From: a virus
IMG/VR virus record: IMGVR_UViG_3300027313_000002
Coordinates: 1-64,000 of that record
Length of the DNA stretch: 64,000 bases
Direction: 5' to 3' (one strand)
Part shown: positions 37,835-47,687 of the stretch, piece by piece
Position numbering within the stretch: the stretch's first letter is position 1
Layout: every line of letters starts with the position of its first letter
Position numbers and translations under genes: made by a program
Notes under the pieces: model-generated
Seen by the model: the letters and a program-made list of their open reading frames with translations, nothing else
Databases searched by the model: none
What the model was told of the DNA's origin: nothing

Positions 37835-40800
37835 AACGCGAGCCCCCTTCCGGCCAGGAACGCGAGGCGGTTGGACGCCCGGGTGATCGACTGGCTGGGC
37901 TGCTCGGCCGTGGGGTTGTTGATGACCATGCTCTCGACGTTCAGGGCCGGCCCCCTGGTCGCCGCAGCGGCATCGGACAGGGTGCGCGGCTGCTCACCGC
38001 CGAACCCCGGGGCGGACAGCTTGCGGGCCATCACGGGACTCACGCCCATCGGGCTGAAGTAGACCGGCCCGCCGAGCGCGAACATGCCGGCGACGTCGCC
38101 CAGGCCGCCGCCCGCGGCGAAGCCGTAGCCCGCGCCGGTCACCGACAGGTCGAAGACGGGCTGGCCGGGTCCGCCGACGGTGACCAGCGGGCCCAGGTTC
38201 CAGCCGATGCCGGGCGTGGTGTCCACCCGCGGCGCCGCCGGGCCCGGGCCGCCGAGGATGCCGCCGGCGATGCCCGCGCCGGCGTACAGCTCGGACCAGG
38301 CCTGCTGCGCCACGTCCTTGGTAATCCCCAGGTGCCCCAGCTGGGTCCGCATGGCGCTCCACTGGCCGGGCAGGTAACGGAGCGCATCCCACCCGCTGGG
38401 CGGCACGGTGCCCGGCTTCCACCCGGACGGCATCTTCTTCGGCCAGGTATGGCCCAGCTCGGCGCCCCACGCGCTGCGCGGCGCTCCGGGCACGGTGTAC
38501 AGCCAGTTCCACATCGTGCTCAGCTGCTTGCCGAAGTTCGTCCACATGCCCGGCGTGATGACGTCGGGCCGCACGAAGTCCTCGGACAGCGCCATGTACG
38601 CCCCGGCCGGGACGGCGCCGATGCCGATGGCCCTGTTCTGCTGGGCCTGGAGGATGTCGATGTCGGCCTGCCATTGCAGCGCGCCCGGTGTCTGCGCGAT
38701 AGCCTTCGGCAGCCTGGCATTCTTGAGCGCGGTCCACGCCTGCGCCTCAGCCTGCACCGCCTGCGGCAGCGTGGTCTTGGAGTAGTTCAGCCACGTGGTC
38801 TCGGCGTCCAGGCCGCCGGGGAAGACCGTGCCGCCCGCGGCGTAGCTCAGGCCCGAGGCGATCAGCGCGCTGGCCACCGGGTCCGACGCCCACGGCTGGT
38901 ACCCGGACGCGTTGTACAGGGAGACGGCCGCCCGGGTGTTGTTGGCCGCGTTGAGCAGGTTCCCGAAGGCGCCGTTCTGGCTGATGCCGCTGGTCGGGGT
39001 GATCTGGTACAGGCCCCAGCCGGTCAGGCCGGGCGGCTGGCCCTGCTGGATGGCGCCCGCGTTGTCCCCGGACTCGGCGTAGGCGATCCGGGCCATGTTC
39101 TGTGCCGCGGAGGCCCGGCCGCCCTCCTGGACCCACAGCGAGGCGATCTGCGCCGCCGTCATGAGACCGCCGGTCGGGCCGGCCGCAGCGGCGGAGGCGA
39201 AGGCGCCGAGCGCAGACTGGCTGGCGATGGCCTGGCTCTTAGCCTTGGAGTCCTGGCCGGTCATGAAGTTGTCGATGCCCAGCTTCAGGTTATGGGCCAG
39301 CGCCTGCAGGATGGCCCCGGGCATGGTGTCGCCGGGCACCACGCCGAACAGCGGCGCGACGGTGTGGTCCCAGACGGCGTTGAAGATGGCCGTGGCGCCC
39401 TGCCGGGCCAGCTTCAGCAGCTCGCCGGCACCGCCGCTGACCAGGTTCGCCAGCGGCTTGATGAGGCTGCCCAGCCCGGTGCCTGCCGAGTCCAGCAGCC
39501 CTTCCACGGTCTGCCAGACCTGGCCGATGCCGCCGAGCGCGGCGCTGATGACGTTCTGCCCGCCGGGGCCGCCGAGCCGCACGCCGACGACGAAATTGTC
39601 GTTGCTGATGGGCGTCTCGGTCACGCCCAGGGCGGTGTCGTAGGCGCTGATGAGGGTGCCGGACGCGGCGGCCATGCCGGTATGGCCGATGCCGCCCCAC
39701 TTGGACGGGTCGGGCGAGGCCCCGGTGAAGAACAGGATGTCGCCGGCCTGGATCTGGCTGCGGTTGGTGAAGGTGTAGTCCGAGTCCCAGGCCGAGAACC
39801 AGTCGGCTTCGAGGTTGGCGATGGCCGAGGACTGCGGGATGGGCACCCCAGCCGCGTTGGCGGCGGACCACACCAGGCTGGAACAGTCGTACGGCGGGCG
39901 CCCCCACCGGTTGGCCTCGCTGTAGGCATCCCCCCGGCGGGCCAGCATGTAGCTGAGCATGGCCTGCTCGATCTGGCCGCCCGAGGCGTACGGGGCCGGG
40001 GACCAGTCCCTCGGCGCGTTGCCCCGGCCGGGCATGTGCGGCGGGTTGCCGAGCCCGCCGCCGGCCGCGAACCCCTGCGAGGCCATGGTGCCGCGGGACC
40101 CGGCGCCGAGCCACTGGTCCGCCTGGTTGAGGCCGTTCAGGAAGTCCGGCCCGAACGCCCGGTCCAGCGCCATCCGGGCCGGCTGGCGGAGCATGTACTC
40201 CCCGCCCATGGCCAGGATGGGCGTGCCGTCCACCGCGCTGGCCCCGGGCACCGACCCGCCGCCCGGGTAGACCGGGCCCCCGGCTGCCCTGATGAGCGGC
40301 ACATCAGGGATGGACAGGCCGCCCGGCAGGTGCTTCAGGATGACGTTGTTAATCGCGTTGATCGTGCCATTGATGGGGTTCTGGATTACCCAGTTAATGG
40401 CAGCCTTGAAGGCGGTCTCGATGTCATTGCCGAGGCCGGAGATCATGCCGCCGACGGGTATGGCGATCTTGGACTGGAACCAGCCGCGGAACTGGTCGAA
40501 CCACTGCGGCACCAGCACGGTGAACAGGTGCGACATCCCGCCCACGATGTCGTTATTGAAGAAGCGCCAGCTGTCGGCCCAGGCGATGGCGGACCCGGAC
40601 ACGAAGCTGTTAAGCCAGGCCGGCACGCTGACGGTGAAGAAGTGCGCCACGTTGCTGACCAGGGTGCTGCTGAAGAACCGCCAGGCCTGGGCCCAGGCGA
40701 TGCTGGCCCCGTTCACGAAGCCGGCGAACCAGGCGGGCACGGAGGCGGTGAAGAAGTGCGCGACATTGGCCACGATGGCGCTGTCGAACCAGTGCCAGGC

Positions 40801-43800
40801 GGCGAAGAACCCGTCATGCGCCGCCTTCGGGATGGTGACGTTGAAGAAGCCCGGGGCGGTGACGGTGAGGAAGTGCGTGAGCGGGCCGGCGAAGTCCTGC
40901 TGGAAGTGCTCGTAGCCGATCGACCAGCCGTGCGCGATGGCATTGGGCAGCAAGGTGCTGAAGAACCGGCTCACCGGGTCGCCGAAGCCGGAGGAGAAAT
41001 TGGCCGCCGCGGTGTTCCACGTGCCCTTGGTGCCGAGCGCGAAGCTCCGGGCCCAGCCCGGCATCAGGAGCATGAACAGCTCCTCGACCTTGGTCACGAA
41101 CCCGCCGTTGAGCGAGTCCCAGATGCTGGCGCCCCACCCGGCGATGGCATGCGGCAGCGTGCGGTTGAAGAAGCCCGGCATCGTGACCGTGAGGAAATTG
41201 GTGACCGGGCTGCCGAACCCGCGCATGAAGTTCTCGTAGATGGTGCTCCAGGCGAAGGCGATCCCGTGCGGCAGGGACACGTTGAACCAGTTGGGGATCT
41301 TGTTGACCAGCACCTCGGTCAGCGGGCCGGCGAAATTGCGCTGGAAGTCCTCGTAGGCGACGCTCCAGCCATGCGCGGTGGCATTCGGGATGGTGTCGGT
41401 GAAGAAGTGCGGCAGGGTGGTCCCGAAGAACCGGCCCATCTGGTCGATGTTGGAGAAGAAATCGTCTTTCCGCTGGCCCCAGAACCCGGACTGGGCCAGC
41501 TTGTCTGAGGCATCAGCGGACTTGGCCAGGCCCTGCTGCAGCGACTGCATGGGCTTCTCGCCCTTGGACACCTCGGCCCACAGCCTGTCGGCCTGGACCT
41601 GGGTGAAGCCCATGGACTTCATCCAGGCCTCGAACTGGGTCTTGGCGTCCTTGGCGTTCCCGCTGGCGCTGATCAGGATCTCGGCGACCTGCCTGCCTGC
41701 CTGGATGGTCGGCTGGGCGCTCGGCCCGAACTTGGCCAGGTCGGTGGCGAAGCCGTTGAAGGCGCCCTGGCCGCCGAGGGCGTTGAAAGTCGCGGTGGAC
41801 ATGGCCGGGACCAGGTCCTGCTGCAAGGTCGTGGTGAGCTTGGCGGCATCCTGGTCCAGCTGGGACAGCGGCTTGTCAGCCGTGGCCATCTTGTTCTGCA
41901 GGTCCTGCGTGGCCGCCGCCGCGCCGAGCGGGCCGATCCACCTGGTCAGCTGCTTCCAGGTGGTGATCGACGGGTCGGCCTCCTGGACCAGGGCGAGGAT
42001 GGCGCTGCGCGCGGTCGAGCTGTTGCCGGCCAGCGGGACGAGCATGGCGGCCAGGTCCCTGGTCGCCCCGGTGAGCAGCGCCGTGCCGGCCGCGCCGGAC
42101 TGGGTGACCGCGGACTGGCTGCGCAGCCAGTCGAGCACCTGCCCGGCCTGCGGGATGAGCTGGATGAACGAGGACCGCAGCGTCAGGCTCTGGCTGTTCA
42201 GCCCGGACATGGAGGCGCCCGCGGCAGCCGCGTTGGTGTGGGTGGTGTTGAGGTTCTGCTCCAGGGTGACGAAGGTGGACTCGCCGCCGGTTATCAGGGT
42301 CAGCCACTGGTCCCAGGCGGTGTTCAGCGCCTGCATCTGCTTGAGCTGGTCGGAGTTCATGACCAGCTGCACCGACACGTCGCCCTGCAGCTGGGTGAGC
42401 CCCTGGCCCATCGCGGCGTACCCGGCGACCAGCCCCTTGACCTGCTGCATGTCGGCGGCCCACACCTTGCCCTGGGCGGTGAACAGGTCGCTGGTCTTGA
42501 CCCCGGCGGTCTGCAGCAGCTGCAGCGCGCCGGGCATGTTCACCCCGTAGGCCTTCTGGATTTCCCCGGTGTGCACCAGCTCGGCCTGCAGCTGGCCGGA
42601 CAGCTGAGCATGCTGGGCGCTCAGCTCGCCGACCTCGGTCGAGTTGAGATGCTGGGCGTTGGTCAGCTGGACCGTGGTGGCGGCCAGGTCCGAGACGGTC
42701 TTGCCGATGACGGTGAGCATGGACTGCTGGCCCAGCCCCTGGTTCATCGTGTCGATCCACTGCTGGGCGGCGTCCTTGGCGGTGGCCACCTTGTAGGCGA
42801 AATAGCCGATGGCTGCGACGAACGCCGCGATCAGCGCGACGTCGAGCACGGAGGCCAGCAGGGCCAGCGCCCCGGACAGGCTGAAGGTCGCCCCGGCGGC
42901 GGCGGTCTCCGCCACCGCCAGCTCCCCGCCGGACATCGCCGCCGCCTCCTCGGCGATGGCCGCCTGCCCGGCCGAGGCCGCGACTGCCTCCTGGGCCGGG
43001 GCCAGGATCCCGAGGCTGACCAGGAGATCCCGGATCCGGGTGGGGATGGCGCCGAACCCGGCCGCGATGTCGGTGAGGATGGCCCGGAACCGCTGCAGCC
43101 CGCTGGCGCCCTCGGGCAGCAGGCCCAGCGCGCTGGTGGCCGCGGAGATGCCGCCGACCAGCAGGGCCAGCGACCGGACCATGTTGAGCACGACGGTGAC
43201 GGCCAGGCCGCCCCACAGCTGGATGCCGTGCAGGCCGAGGACGAACACGGTCAGCCACGCGCCGACCTGGGTGTGCATGAGGTCGCCCAGCAGGCCGAGC
43301 AGCTTGGACAGCACCGCGGTGACGGCCACCAGGTCCTCGGCGATGTGAGTCTTCTGGGCCGCGTCGAACAGGCCGGAGATGAACCGGCCGACGTTCAGCG
43401 CGATCTGGCCGAGGTTCTTCAGGACCGACTCACCATCGGCCAGGAAGCGCTGGATGGCCGGCCCGGCCGCGTTGAAGTCCACCACGAGGCGGGCCAGGAA
43501 CCGGTCCAGCACGGCTCCGGTGCTGAGCGCTAGCTGGCCGATCAGGCTCATCTTCCCGCTCGCCGCGCCGAGGGCATCCCCGAACAGCTGCCAGACCTGC
43601 GGCCGGATCTTGCTAGCCAGGTTGTCGAAGAAGTTGCCCAGCGGGTAGATGGCCTGCCCGGTGGCGGTGGAAGCCGCCCAGACCGCCTTCATCCGGTCGC
43701 TGATCCGGCCCAGGGTGTCCTGGGCGAGGTAGGCGACGAGCAGGAACGAGCCGATGCCGGCCGCCAGGGTGCCGATGGCAGTGGTCAGGATGATGGCGGT

Positions 43801-45303
43801 CTCGACCACGGCATCCAGGGCGAAGTGCCAGGCGTGGATAGAGCCGATGAACCCGGTCGTGCCGAGCAGGCCGGCGAAGACCAGGACCTTGGCGTTCAGG
43901 AACCCCCAGCCGTTGGCCGCGTTCACCAGCCACGGGGCCATCCAGCCGAGCGCGGAGCCCAGGGTGCGGCCCGTATCCGCGGTGTCCTTGTTGGCCGCGG
44001 CGGCCTCCCGGGCAGCCTGCGCCTGGGCCATGGTGGCCATCCAGATAAGCCGGGCCTTGGCCGTCAGGTCGTCCTCGGCCGCGGCGGCGGCCCACAGCTC
44101 GTCCGCCATGTCCTTGGTGCTCTTGGCCGCATCGTCGGCGGCGGCGGCCTGGTTGCGCAGCGCGCTGGCGGTCGCGTTGATGTCGGCCGGCTCCTCGGGC
44201 GGCGGGGCCGCGCCCGCAGCCGGCGGAGGGCCCCCGCCTCCCCCGCCTGCCGCGCCGCCCATGCCCAGCGTGGGCCCGATGGTCGGCGCGAACCGCTCGG
44301 CCATGGCCGCCTTCAGCCGGGCCATGAACGCGTTCAGCTCCTCCATCGCCGCGGTGTCGTCGAACTCGGCGGCGAAGGCGTACCGCTCCCGGACCGCGCG
44401 CATCAGCTCGTCCATCCACTGGCTCAGCTGCACCTGGGCGTGGCTGGTGTCGACGTCGATGACCTCCAGTTCCTCCAGCCTGGCGGGCAGGAACCTGTAG
44501 GGCTCGATGGCCTTGGACGGCTCGGTGCCCGGGTAGGTGGCCGGCCCGTAGCCGCCCTGGCCGGGCGGCAGCGCGGCTCGCAGCGGCGGCGGCAGGACGG
44601 CGGGCCGGAACGTCTCCGCGCTCGGCAGGGCTGCCAGCGCGGCCCGGTAGACAGCCAGCTGGGCCATGGCCCTGGTGGCATCGAACTGCGCCTGGGTGAC
44701 CACGATGTCCGGCAGGCCGGACAGCGCGGCGGCGTAGCTGGCCGCGGCGCTGATGCCCTCGCCGAGCTGGCCGATGGACTCGTGCGTGCCGTGCACCGCA
44801 TCCTGGTAGGCCAGCATCGCCTGGGTCTCGGCTGTGATGGCGGTGGTCCGCGCCCGGATGGCGGCGCCCTCCTGGGAGTAGGCGGTGATCTCCTTCTGCA
44901 GGTACGTCAGCCACTGATCCGGCGTGAGATAGCCGCCAAACCGGGCCCTGTTCTCCTGCAGGGTCAGCGTGAGCATCTGCATCCGCCAGGCGGCGTACTG
45001 CTGCGGGGTGGTGAAGCCGAGGTCCCGGGCACGGTTGAGCAGCTCCTGCAGCTGGGTCTCGCGCTGCAGGTCGGCCAGGTGCTGGGTCATGTCGGACCGG
45101 CCGCCGTACAGCAGCTGCGGGTTGGTCGCCTTGGCCGCCGCGCCCAGCTGGTTCAGCGCGGTGGTCTCCTCGCGCATGGCGGCCACGTCGGCCTTGCGGG
45201 CCGCTGCCGCCGCGGTCGCGCCGGCCACCTCGGCCGCCGACTCGGCCTTGGCCGCCTCGGCCATGCCCTGCATTTCCTTCTTGGCGGCCTCGGCGTCCCG
45301 CAT
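37753..45303 (-). CDS. Tape measure protein with two wall-hydrolase domains (2516 aa open frame)
   Basis: Sets tail length and travels down the tail. N-terminal coiled coil; membrane-like helices at about 700-840; Phe/Trp repeats of about 38 residues (about 1285-1615, for example HFFTASVPAWFAGFVNGASI). An NlpC/P60 domain (RGDAYSEANRWGRPPYDCSS, Cys near 1805) and a lysozyme-like SLT domain (MARIAYAESGDNAGAI, Glu near 2078) should open the wall during injection. The true start is probably ATG 45374 (MAYEGPEYWYVIYK); one base seems missing near 45333, after which KAIADFGDLMRDAEAAKKEM continues. At about 1.5 A per residue, a tail of about 380 nm. Confidence 0.85.
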   Translation of the reverse strand: MRDAEAAKKEMQGMAEAAKAESAAEVAGATAAAAARKADVAAMREETTALNQLGAAAKATNPQLLYGGRSDMTQHLADLQRETQLQELLNRARDLGFTTPQQYAAWRMQMLTLTLQENRARFGGYLTPDQWLTYLQKEITAYSQEGAAIRARTTAITAETQAMLAYQDAVHGTHESIGQLGEGISAAASYAAALSGLPDIVVTQAQFDATRAMAQLAVYRAALAALPSAETFRPAVLPPPLRAALPPGQGGYGPATYPGTEPSKAIEPYRFLPARLEELEVIDVDTSHAQVQLSQWMDELMRAVRERYAFAAEFDDTAAMEELNAFMARLKAAMAERFAPTIGPTLGMGGAAGGGGGGPPPAAGAAPPPEEPADINATASALRNQAAAADDAAKSTKDMADELWAAAAAEDDLTAKARLIWMATMAQAQAAREAAAANKDTADTGRTLGSALGWMAPWLVNAANGWGFLNAKVLVFAGLLGTTGFIGSIHAWHFALDAVVETAIILTTAIGTLAAGIGSFLLVAYLAQDTLGRISDRMKAVWAASTATGQAIYPLGNFFDNLASKIRPQVWQLFGDALGAASGKMSLIGQLALSTGAVLDRFLARLVVDFNAAGPAIQRFLADGESVLKNLGQIALNVGRFISGLFDAAQKTHIAEDLVAVTAVLSKLLGLLGDLMHTQVGAWLTVFVLGLHGIQLWGGLAVTVVLNMVRSLALLVGGISAATSALGLLPEGASGLQRFRAILTDIAAGFGAIPTRIRDLLVSLGILAPAQEAVAASAGQAAIAEEAAAMSGGELAVAETAAAGATFSLSGALALLASVLDVALIAAFVAAIGYFAYKVATAKDAAQQWIDTMNQGLGQQSMLTVIGKTVSDLAATTVQLTNAQHLNSTEVGELSAQHAQLSGQLQAELVHTGEIQKAYGVNMPGALQLLQTAGVKTSDLFTAQGKVWAADMQQVKGLVAGYAAMGQGLTQLQGDVSVQLVMNSDQLKQMQALNTAWDQWLTLITGGESTFVTLEQNLNTTHTNAAAAGASMSGLNSQSLTLRSSFIQLIPQAGQVLDWLRSQSAVTQSGAAGTALLTGATRDLAAMLVPLAGNSSTARSAILALVQEADPSITTWKQLTRWIGPLGAAAATQDLQNKMATADKPLSQLDQDAAKLTTTLQQDLVPAMSTATFNALGGQGAFNGFATDLAKFGPSAQPTIQAGRQVAEILISASGNAKDAKTQFEAWMKSMGFTQVQADRLWAEVSKGEKPMQSLQQGLAKSADASDKLAQSGFWGQRKDDFFSNIDQMGRFFGTTLPHFFTDTIPNATAHGWSVAYEDFQRNFAGPLTEVLVNKIPNWFNVSLPHGIAFAWSTIYENFMRGFGSPVTNFLTVTMPGFFNRTLPHAIAGWGASIWDSLNGGFVTKVEELFMLLMPGWARSFALGTKGTWNTAAANFSSGFGDPVSRFFSTLLPNAIAHGWSIGYEHFQQDFAGPLTHFLTVTAPGFFNVTIPKAAHDGFFAAWHWFDSAIVANVAHFFTASVPAWFAGFVNGASIAWAQAWRFFSSTLVSNVAHFFTVSVPAWLNSFVSGSAIAWADSWRFFNNDIVGGMSHLFTVLVPQWFDQFRGWFQSKIAIPVGGMISGLGNDIETAFKAAINWVIQNPINGTINAINNVILKHLPGGLSIPDVPLIRAAGGPVYPGGGSVPGASAVDGTPILAMGGEYMLRQPARMALDRAFGPDFLNGLNQADQWLGAGSRGTMASQGFAAGGGLGNPPHMPGRGNAPRDWSPAPYASGGQIEQAMLSYMLARRGDAYSEANRWGRPPYDCSSLVWSAANAAGVPIPQSSAIANLEADWFSAWDSDYTFTNRSQIQAGDILFFTGASPDPSKWGGIGHTGMAAASGTLISAYDTALGVTETPISNDNFVVGVRLGGPGGQNVISAALGGIGQVWQTVEGLLDSAGTGLGSLIKPLANLVSGGAGELLKLARQGATAIFNAVWDHTVAPLFGVVPGDTMPGAILQALAHNLKLGIDNFMTGQDSKAKSQAIASQSALGAFASAAAAGPTGGLMTAAQIASLWVQEGGRASAAQNMARIAYAESGDNAGAIQQGQPPGLTGWGLYQITPTSGISQNGAFGNLLNAANNTRAAVSLYNASGYQPWASDPVASALIASGLSYAAGGTVFPGGLDAETTWLNYSKTTLPQAVQAEAQAWTALKNARLPKAIAQTPGALQWQADIDILQAQQNRAIGIGAVPAGAYMALSEDFVRPDVITPGMWTNFGKQLSTMWNWLYTVPGAPRSAWGAELGHTWPKKMPSGWKPGTVPPSGWDALRYLPGQWSAMRTQLGHLGITKDVAQQAWSELYAGAGIAGGILGGPGPAAPRVDTTPGIGWNLGPLVTVGGPGQPVFDLSVTGAGYGFAAGGGLGDVAGMFALGGPVYFSPMGVSPVMARKLSAPGFGGEQPRTLSDAAAATRGPALNVESMVINNPTAEQPSQSITRASNRLAFLAGRGLALCQRRRLPPTPRPSCGTGTAPRSTSPT

Positions 45304-45384
45304 CAGGTCACCGAAGTCGGCAATGGCCTTAACTTGTAGATGACATACCAGTACTCGGGTCCCTCATAGGCCATCTACGAACTC

Positions 45385-46403
45385 TCACCCCCCTCCGTGC
45401 CCGTTACCGCCGGCGCCCGGCGGCGGGCCGCCGAACTTCGTCATGAACGCCTCGAAGCTGCCCTCGGCGTTAGCCGCCTCCACGCCGCGCTCCGGATCCG
45501 CCTGGACCTTCCCGAACCGCGGGTCGTCCTCGATCCGGTCGGCCACCTTCGGCCCGCGGATGCGGTCCAGCTCGGCCTCCCGGGGATCCTGGCCGCCCAT
45601 GATGTCGAGGGCCTGGGCCATCTCGACCAGCGGGTTGCGCCCGCCGTGCCGGTCCGGGTCGACCTGGGCCTGCGCCCCGATGAACGTGCACACCGTCTTC
45701 ACCTGCCATTCGGCCAGGCGCAGCCGGGCTACGCTGTCCCGTTCCCGGCGGGCGCTGATGGCCTCCGCGATCTGCCTGAGCCGGCAGAGCGGGAGGCCGA
45801 GGATGTCAGCGTCGCGCCATCCGTACTCGGAGCTGATGAGGTCGAAGGCGGTGGCGAAGGCTCCTGCGAGGCCAGCTGCTCGGGGCCCGGCTCCGGTTCC
45901 GGCGGCTCCTTGTCCTGCCCGGTCCGGCGGAACAGGTCCATCATGGCCTCCAGCCGTTTTCCCAGGGCCTGCAGCTCCGGCGCCTCCTGCCGCACGATGA
46001 CCTCGATGAGGTCCAGCGTGTCGCCCAGTTCCGGGTTGAACAGCGCCTCGTTGAACCCCTCCCAGGCGGCGGCGTTGTCTTCCTTCTCCTGCTTGGTCAG
46101 CTGCGAGTCCGGCTTGTCGGCCAGGCCCGCGGGCTTGCACATGGACTGCAGGAACGTGATGGCCTCGGACTCGGCGTCGGGGATGCTCATCAGCACGAGC
46201 ATCAGGAACCGCTCGGTGAACTGCTCCGGCTCGTCGCGGAAGTTCAGCCGGGTCAGCGCGGGCCCGGCGCCGTGGGTGAGCACCCGCAGCAGCCGGAAGA
46301 ACTGCCTGGTCCTGAGCCTGACGACCTCGACGGGGAATCCGGTGGACAGCTTGACGGTGACAGGCTGCGGGTCGAGTCGCTCCAGCTCGCTCTCGTCCGG
46401 CAT
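45385..46403 (-). CDS. Tail assembly chaperone, -1 frameshift fusion (gpGT-like)
   Basis: The first frame begins at ATG 46403. At the slippery G GGC CCC (45888-45882) a -1 slip enters the second frame, which reads RAAGLAGAFATAFDLISSEY and runs to 45385 (AEGSFEAFMTKFGGPPPGAG). The second frame has no start of its own with a ribosome site. This is the lambda G/GT arrangement: the fused protein recruits the tail tube subunit to the tape measure. Product about 338 residues. Confidence 0.8.
45729..46403 (-). CDS. Tail assembly chaperone, unshifted product (gpG-like, 224 aa)
   Basis: MPDESELERLDPQPVTVKLS. A helical globular part to about residue 165 (FTERFLMLVLMSIPDAESEA) is followed by a Pro/Glu linker where frameshifting occurs. 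Past the slip site the frame becomes a low-complexity Ser/Pro tail to 45729. It lies between the major tail protein and the tape measure, the conserved place of these chaperones. Confidence 0.8.
   Translation of the reverse strand: MPDESELERLDPQPVTVKLSTGFPVEVVRLRTRQFFRLLRVLTHGAGPALTRLNFRDEPEQFTERFLMLVLMSIPDAESEAITFLQSMCKPAGLADKPDSQLTKQEKEDNAAAWEGFNEALFNPELGDTLDLIEVIVRQEAPELQALGKRLEAMMDLFRRTGQDKEPPEPEPGPEQLASQEPSPPPSTSSAPSTDGATLTSSASRSAGSGRSRRPSAPAGNGTA
45882..45888 (-). other. -1 ribosomal frameshift slippery heptamer
   Basis: Minus-strand GGGCCCC in the zero frame as G GGC CCC, fitting X XXY YYZ. Both tRNAs can re-pair one base back (GGG and CCC). Frame arithmetic (codon starts at 2 mod 3 before, 0 mod 3 after) gives exactly -1. 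Confidence 0.75.
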
Positions 46404-46458
46404 GCGGGCCTCCCGGGGCCTCTAGACGTTTCCCCGGCTATCGACACCCGGCTGCGGG

Positions 46459-47097
46459 CTAGACGATGGTGCCGCCGCCGGCGCCGAACGGCTCGGCGAC
46501 GAACGCTCCGGTCACGCTGCCCGGCCAGGAGACCAGCCGGCCGATGGATTTCGGATAGGCAGCGGGCAGCGCCCCGCCTATTTCATTGACTGCCGAGAAA
46601 AGCGCCCGGCCTGCAATTGAGCAGGACAATCCGGTCTTATAGCTCGGACCGGTGAAGTTGAAAGGCTGGAACTGGACCGCATACAAAACGAAGTCCAATG
46701 TCCTGACTTGACCGCCCGCATCCTTTGACGGGACACGAATGGCAAGAGGCCAGGTAGGCTGGTTCATAGACGCCAATGTCCAGAGCGGGATCGCGTAATA
46801 GTCTGCGCCCGCAGCGCCCGAGGAGGTGACCGTCGTCCCGGTGATCAGTGCAATTGTAGAGAAGGGGATAAACCCTTCTTCAATTGTCACGTTGGCGAAG
46901 TTGATCCAGAAATGCTCGCTCAGGACGACATCATCACCGGTATTTTCAAAGTTCCCCTGGTCGGTGCTTATCGTACCGTTTCTCACGCCGTAGACCGTAG
47001 AGGCCTCCGCGCCGGTCGTGCCGCTCAGGATGGCAGCGTGGCTGAGGCTGAAGCCCTCGAAGGGGGTGCCCGGATACGAGCTGCTGAGGTTGGCCAT
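46459..47097 (-). CDS. Major tail (tube) protein (212 aa)
   Basis: ATG 47097 with GAGGGC upstream. MANLSSSYPGTPFEGFSLSH, VLSEHFWINFANVTIEEGFI and GALPAAYPKSIGRLVSWPGS; a beta-rich single domain of usual size for a tube subunit. Position directly before the chaperone pair supports the call. The DNA between about 46555 and 46990 is much less GC-rich than the flanks, as also in the capsid gene. Confidence 0.75.
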   Translation of the reverse strand: MANLSSSYPGTPFEGFSLSHAAILSGTTGAEASTVYGVRNGTISTDQGNFENTGDDVVLSEHFWINFANVTIEEGFIPFSTIALITGTTVTSSGAAGADYYAIPLWTLASMNQPTWPLAIRVPSKDAGGQVRTLDFVLYAVQFQPFNFTGPSYKTGLSCSIAGRALFSAVNEIGGALPAAYPKSIGRLVSWPGSVTGAFVAEPFGAGGGTIV

Positions 47098-47150
47098 GCC
47101 CGCGTGCCCTCCTGGGTCGGCGAGTTGCGTCAGCCTGGATAATCGGCCGG

Positions 47151-47336
47151 CTACGGGCAGCCGGGCAGTTGCAGCTGCGCAGGGTGCTGGCCGAGCGCGA
47201 ACAGCTCGGCCAGCTGCCGGTCGTCGATGACGCAGACGTCGGTCTGGACATGCCGGACGACCATCAGGACCTCCAGCGACCAGACCGCGGCGCCGCCGAG
47301 CGCGCAGCCGACGATGACGGCCGTCACGACGGCCAC
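47151..47336 (-). CDS. Small membrane protein (61 aa)
   Basis: GTG 47336 gives MAVVTAVIVGCALGGAAVWS, one helix, then VRHVQTDVCVIDDRQLAELF and a two-Cys tail ending QLPGCP. A CTG at 47369 just past the upstream stop would add PPWWFF to the helix and is an alternative. Next to the holin-like gene, so possibly part of a lysis or injection set. Confidence 0.5.
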   Translation of the reverse strand: MAVVTAVIVGCALGGAAVWSLEVLMVVRHVQTDVCVIDDRQLAELFALGQHPAQLQLPGCP

Positions 47337-47365
47337 GGCGAAAAACCACCATGGCGGCCCGGCCC

Positions 47366-47686
47366 TCAGTGCGTGAGGCGCAGGTGCAGCCACACCGTCA
47401 GGAACACCACCAGCAGCGGCAGCAGCAGGCTCGTCAGCAAGATGGTTGCCAGCGTCCATATACGACTCCTCCGGGACTCGATCTGGCCGGCTATGCCATC
47501 GACCCTGATGGCCAGGGTCCGGCGGTTCTCCTCCGCGGTCGCCACCGACCGCTCGGTGGCCTCGATCCGGGTGAACTGCTCCGCCGTGTCGCTCTCCACG
47601 CCATCGAGCCGGTGCAGCACCGCCCGCTGAGCTTCCTGCCATCGTCCCCAGGTAACCGCCTGGTCATCAGGGCGAGCATTCGGCAT
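47366..47686 (-). CDS. Coiled-coil membrane protein, holin-like (106 aa)
   Basis: MPNARPDDQAVTWGRWQEAQ, a helical coil (HRLDGVESDTAEQFTRIEAT), and one C-terminal membrane helix (ILLTSLLLPLLVVFLTVWLH). Cytoplasmic coil plus a terminal helix is the XhlA-type layout, and it sits beside two wall-active enzymes. A second holin candidate besides 14198-14674. Confidence 0.55.
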   Translation of the reverse strand: MPNARPDDQAVTWGRWQEAQRAVLHRLDGVESDTAEQFTRIEATERSVATAEENRRTLAIRVDGIAGQIESRRSRIWTLATILLTSLLLPLLVVFLTVWLHLRLTH

Positions 47687-47687
47687 G

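Noticed and set aside
29930-41508. Very long plus-strand open frames (for example 29930-32299, 32588-35428, 38332-41508)
   Set aside because: They mirror the minus-strand tail and tape measure genes in high-GC DNA, are Gly/Arg/His-rich with no recognisable domain, and lack ribosome sites.
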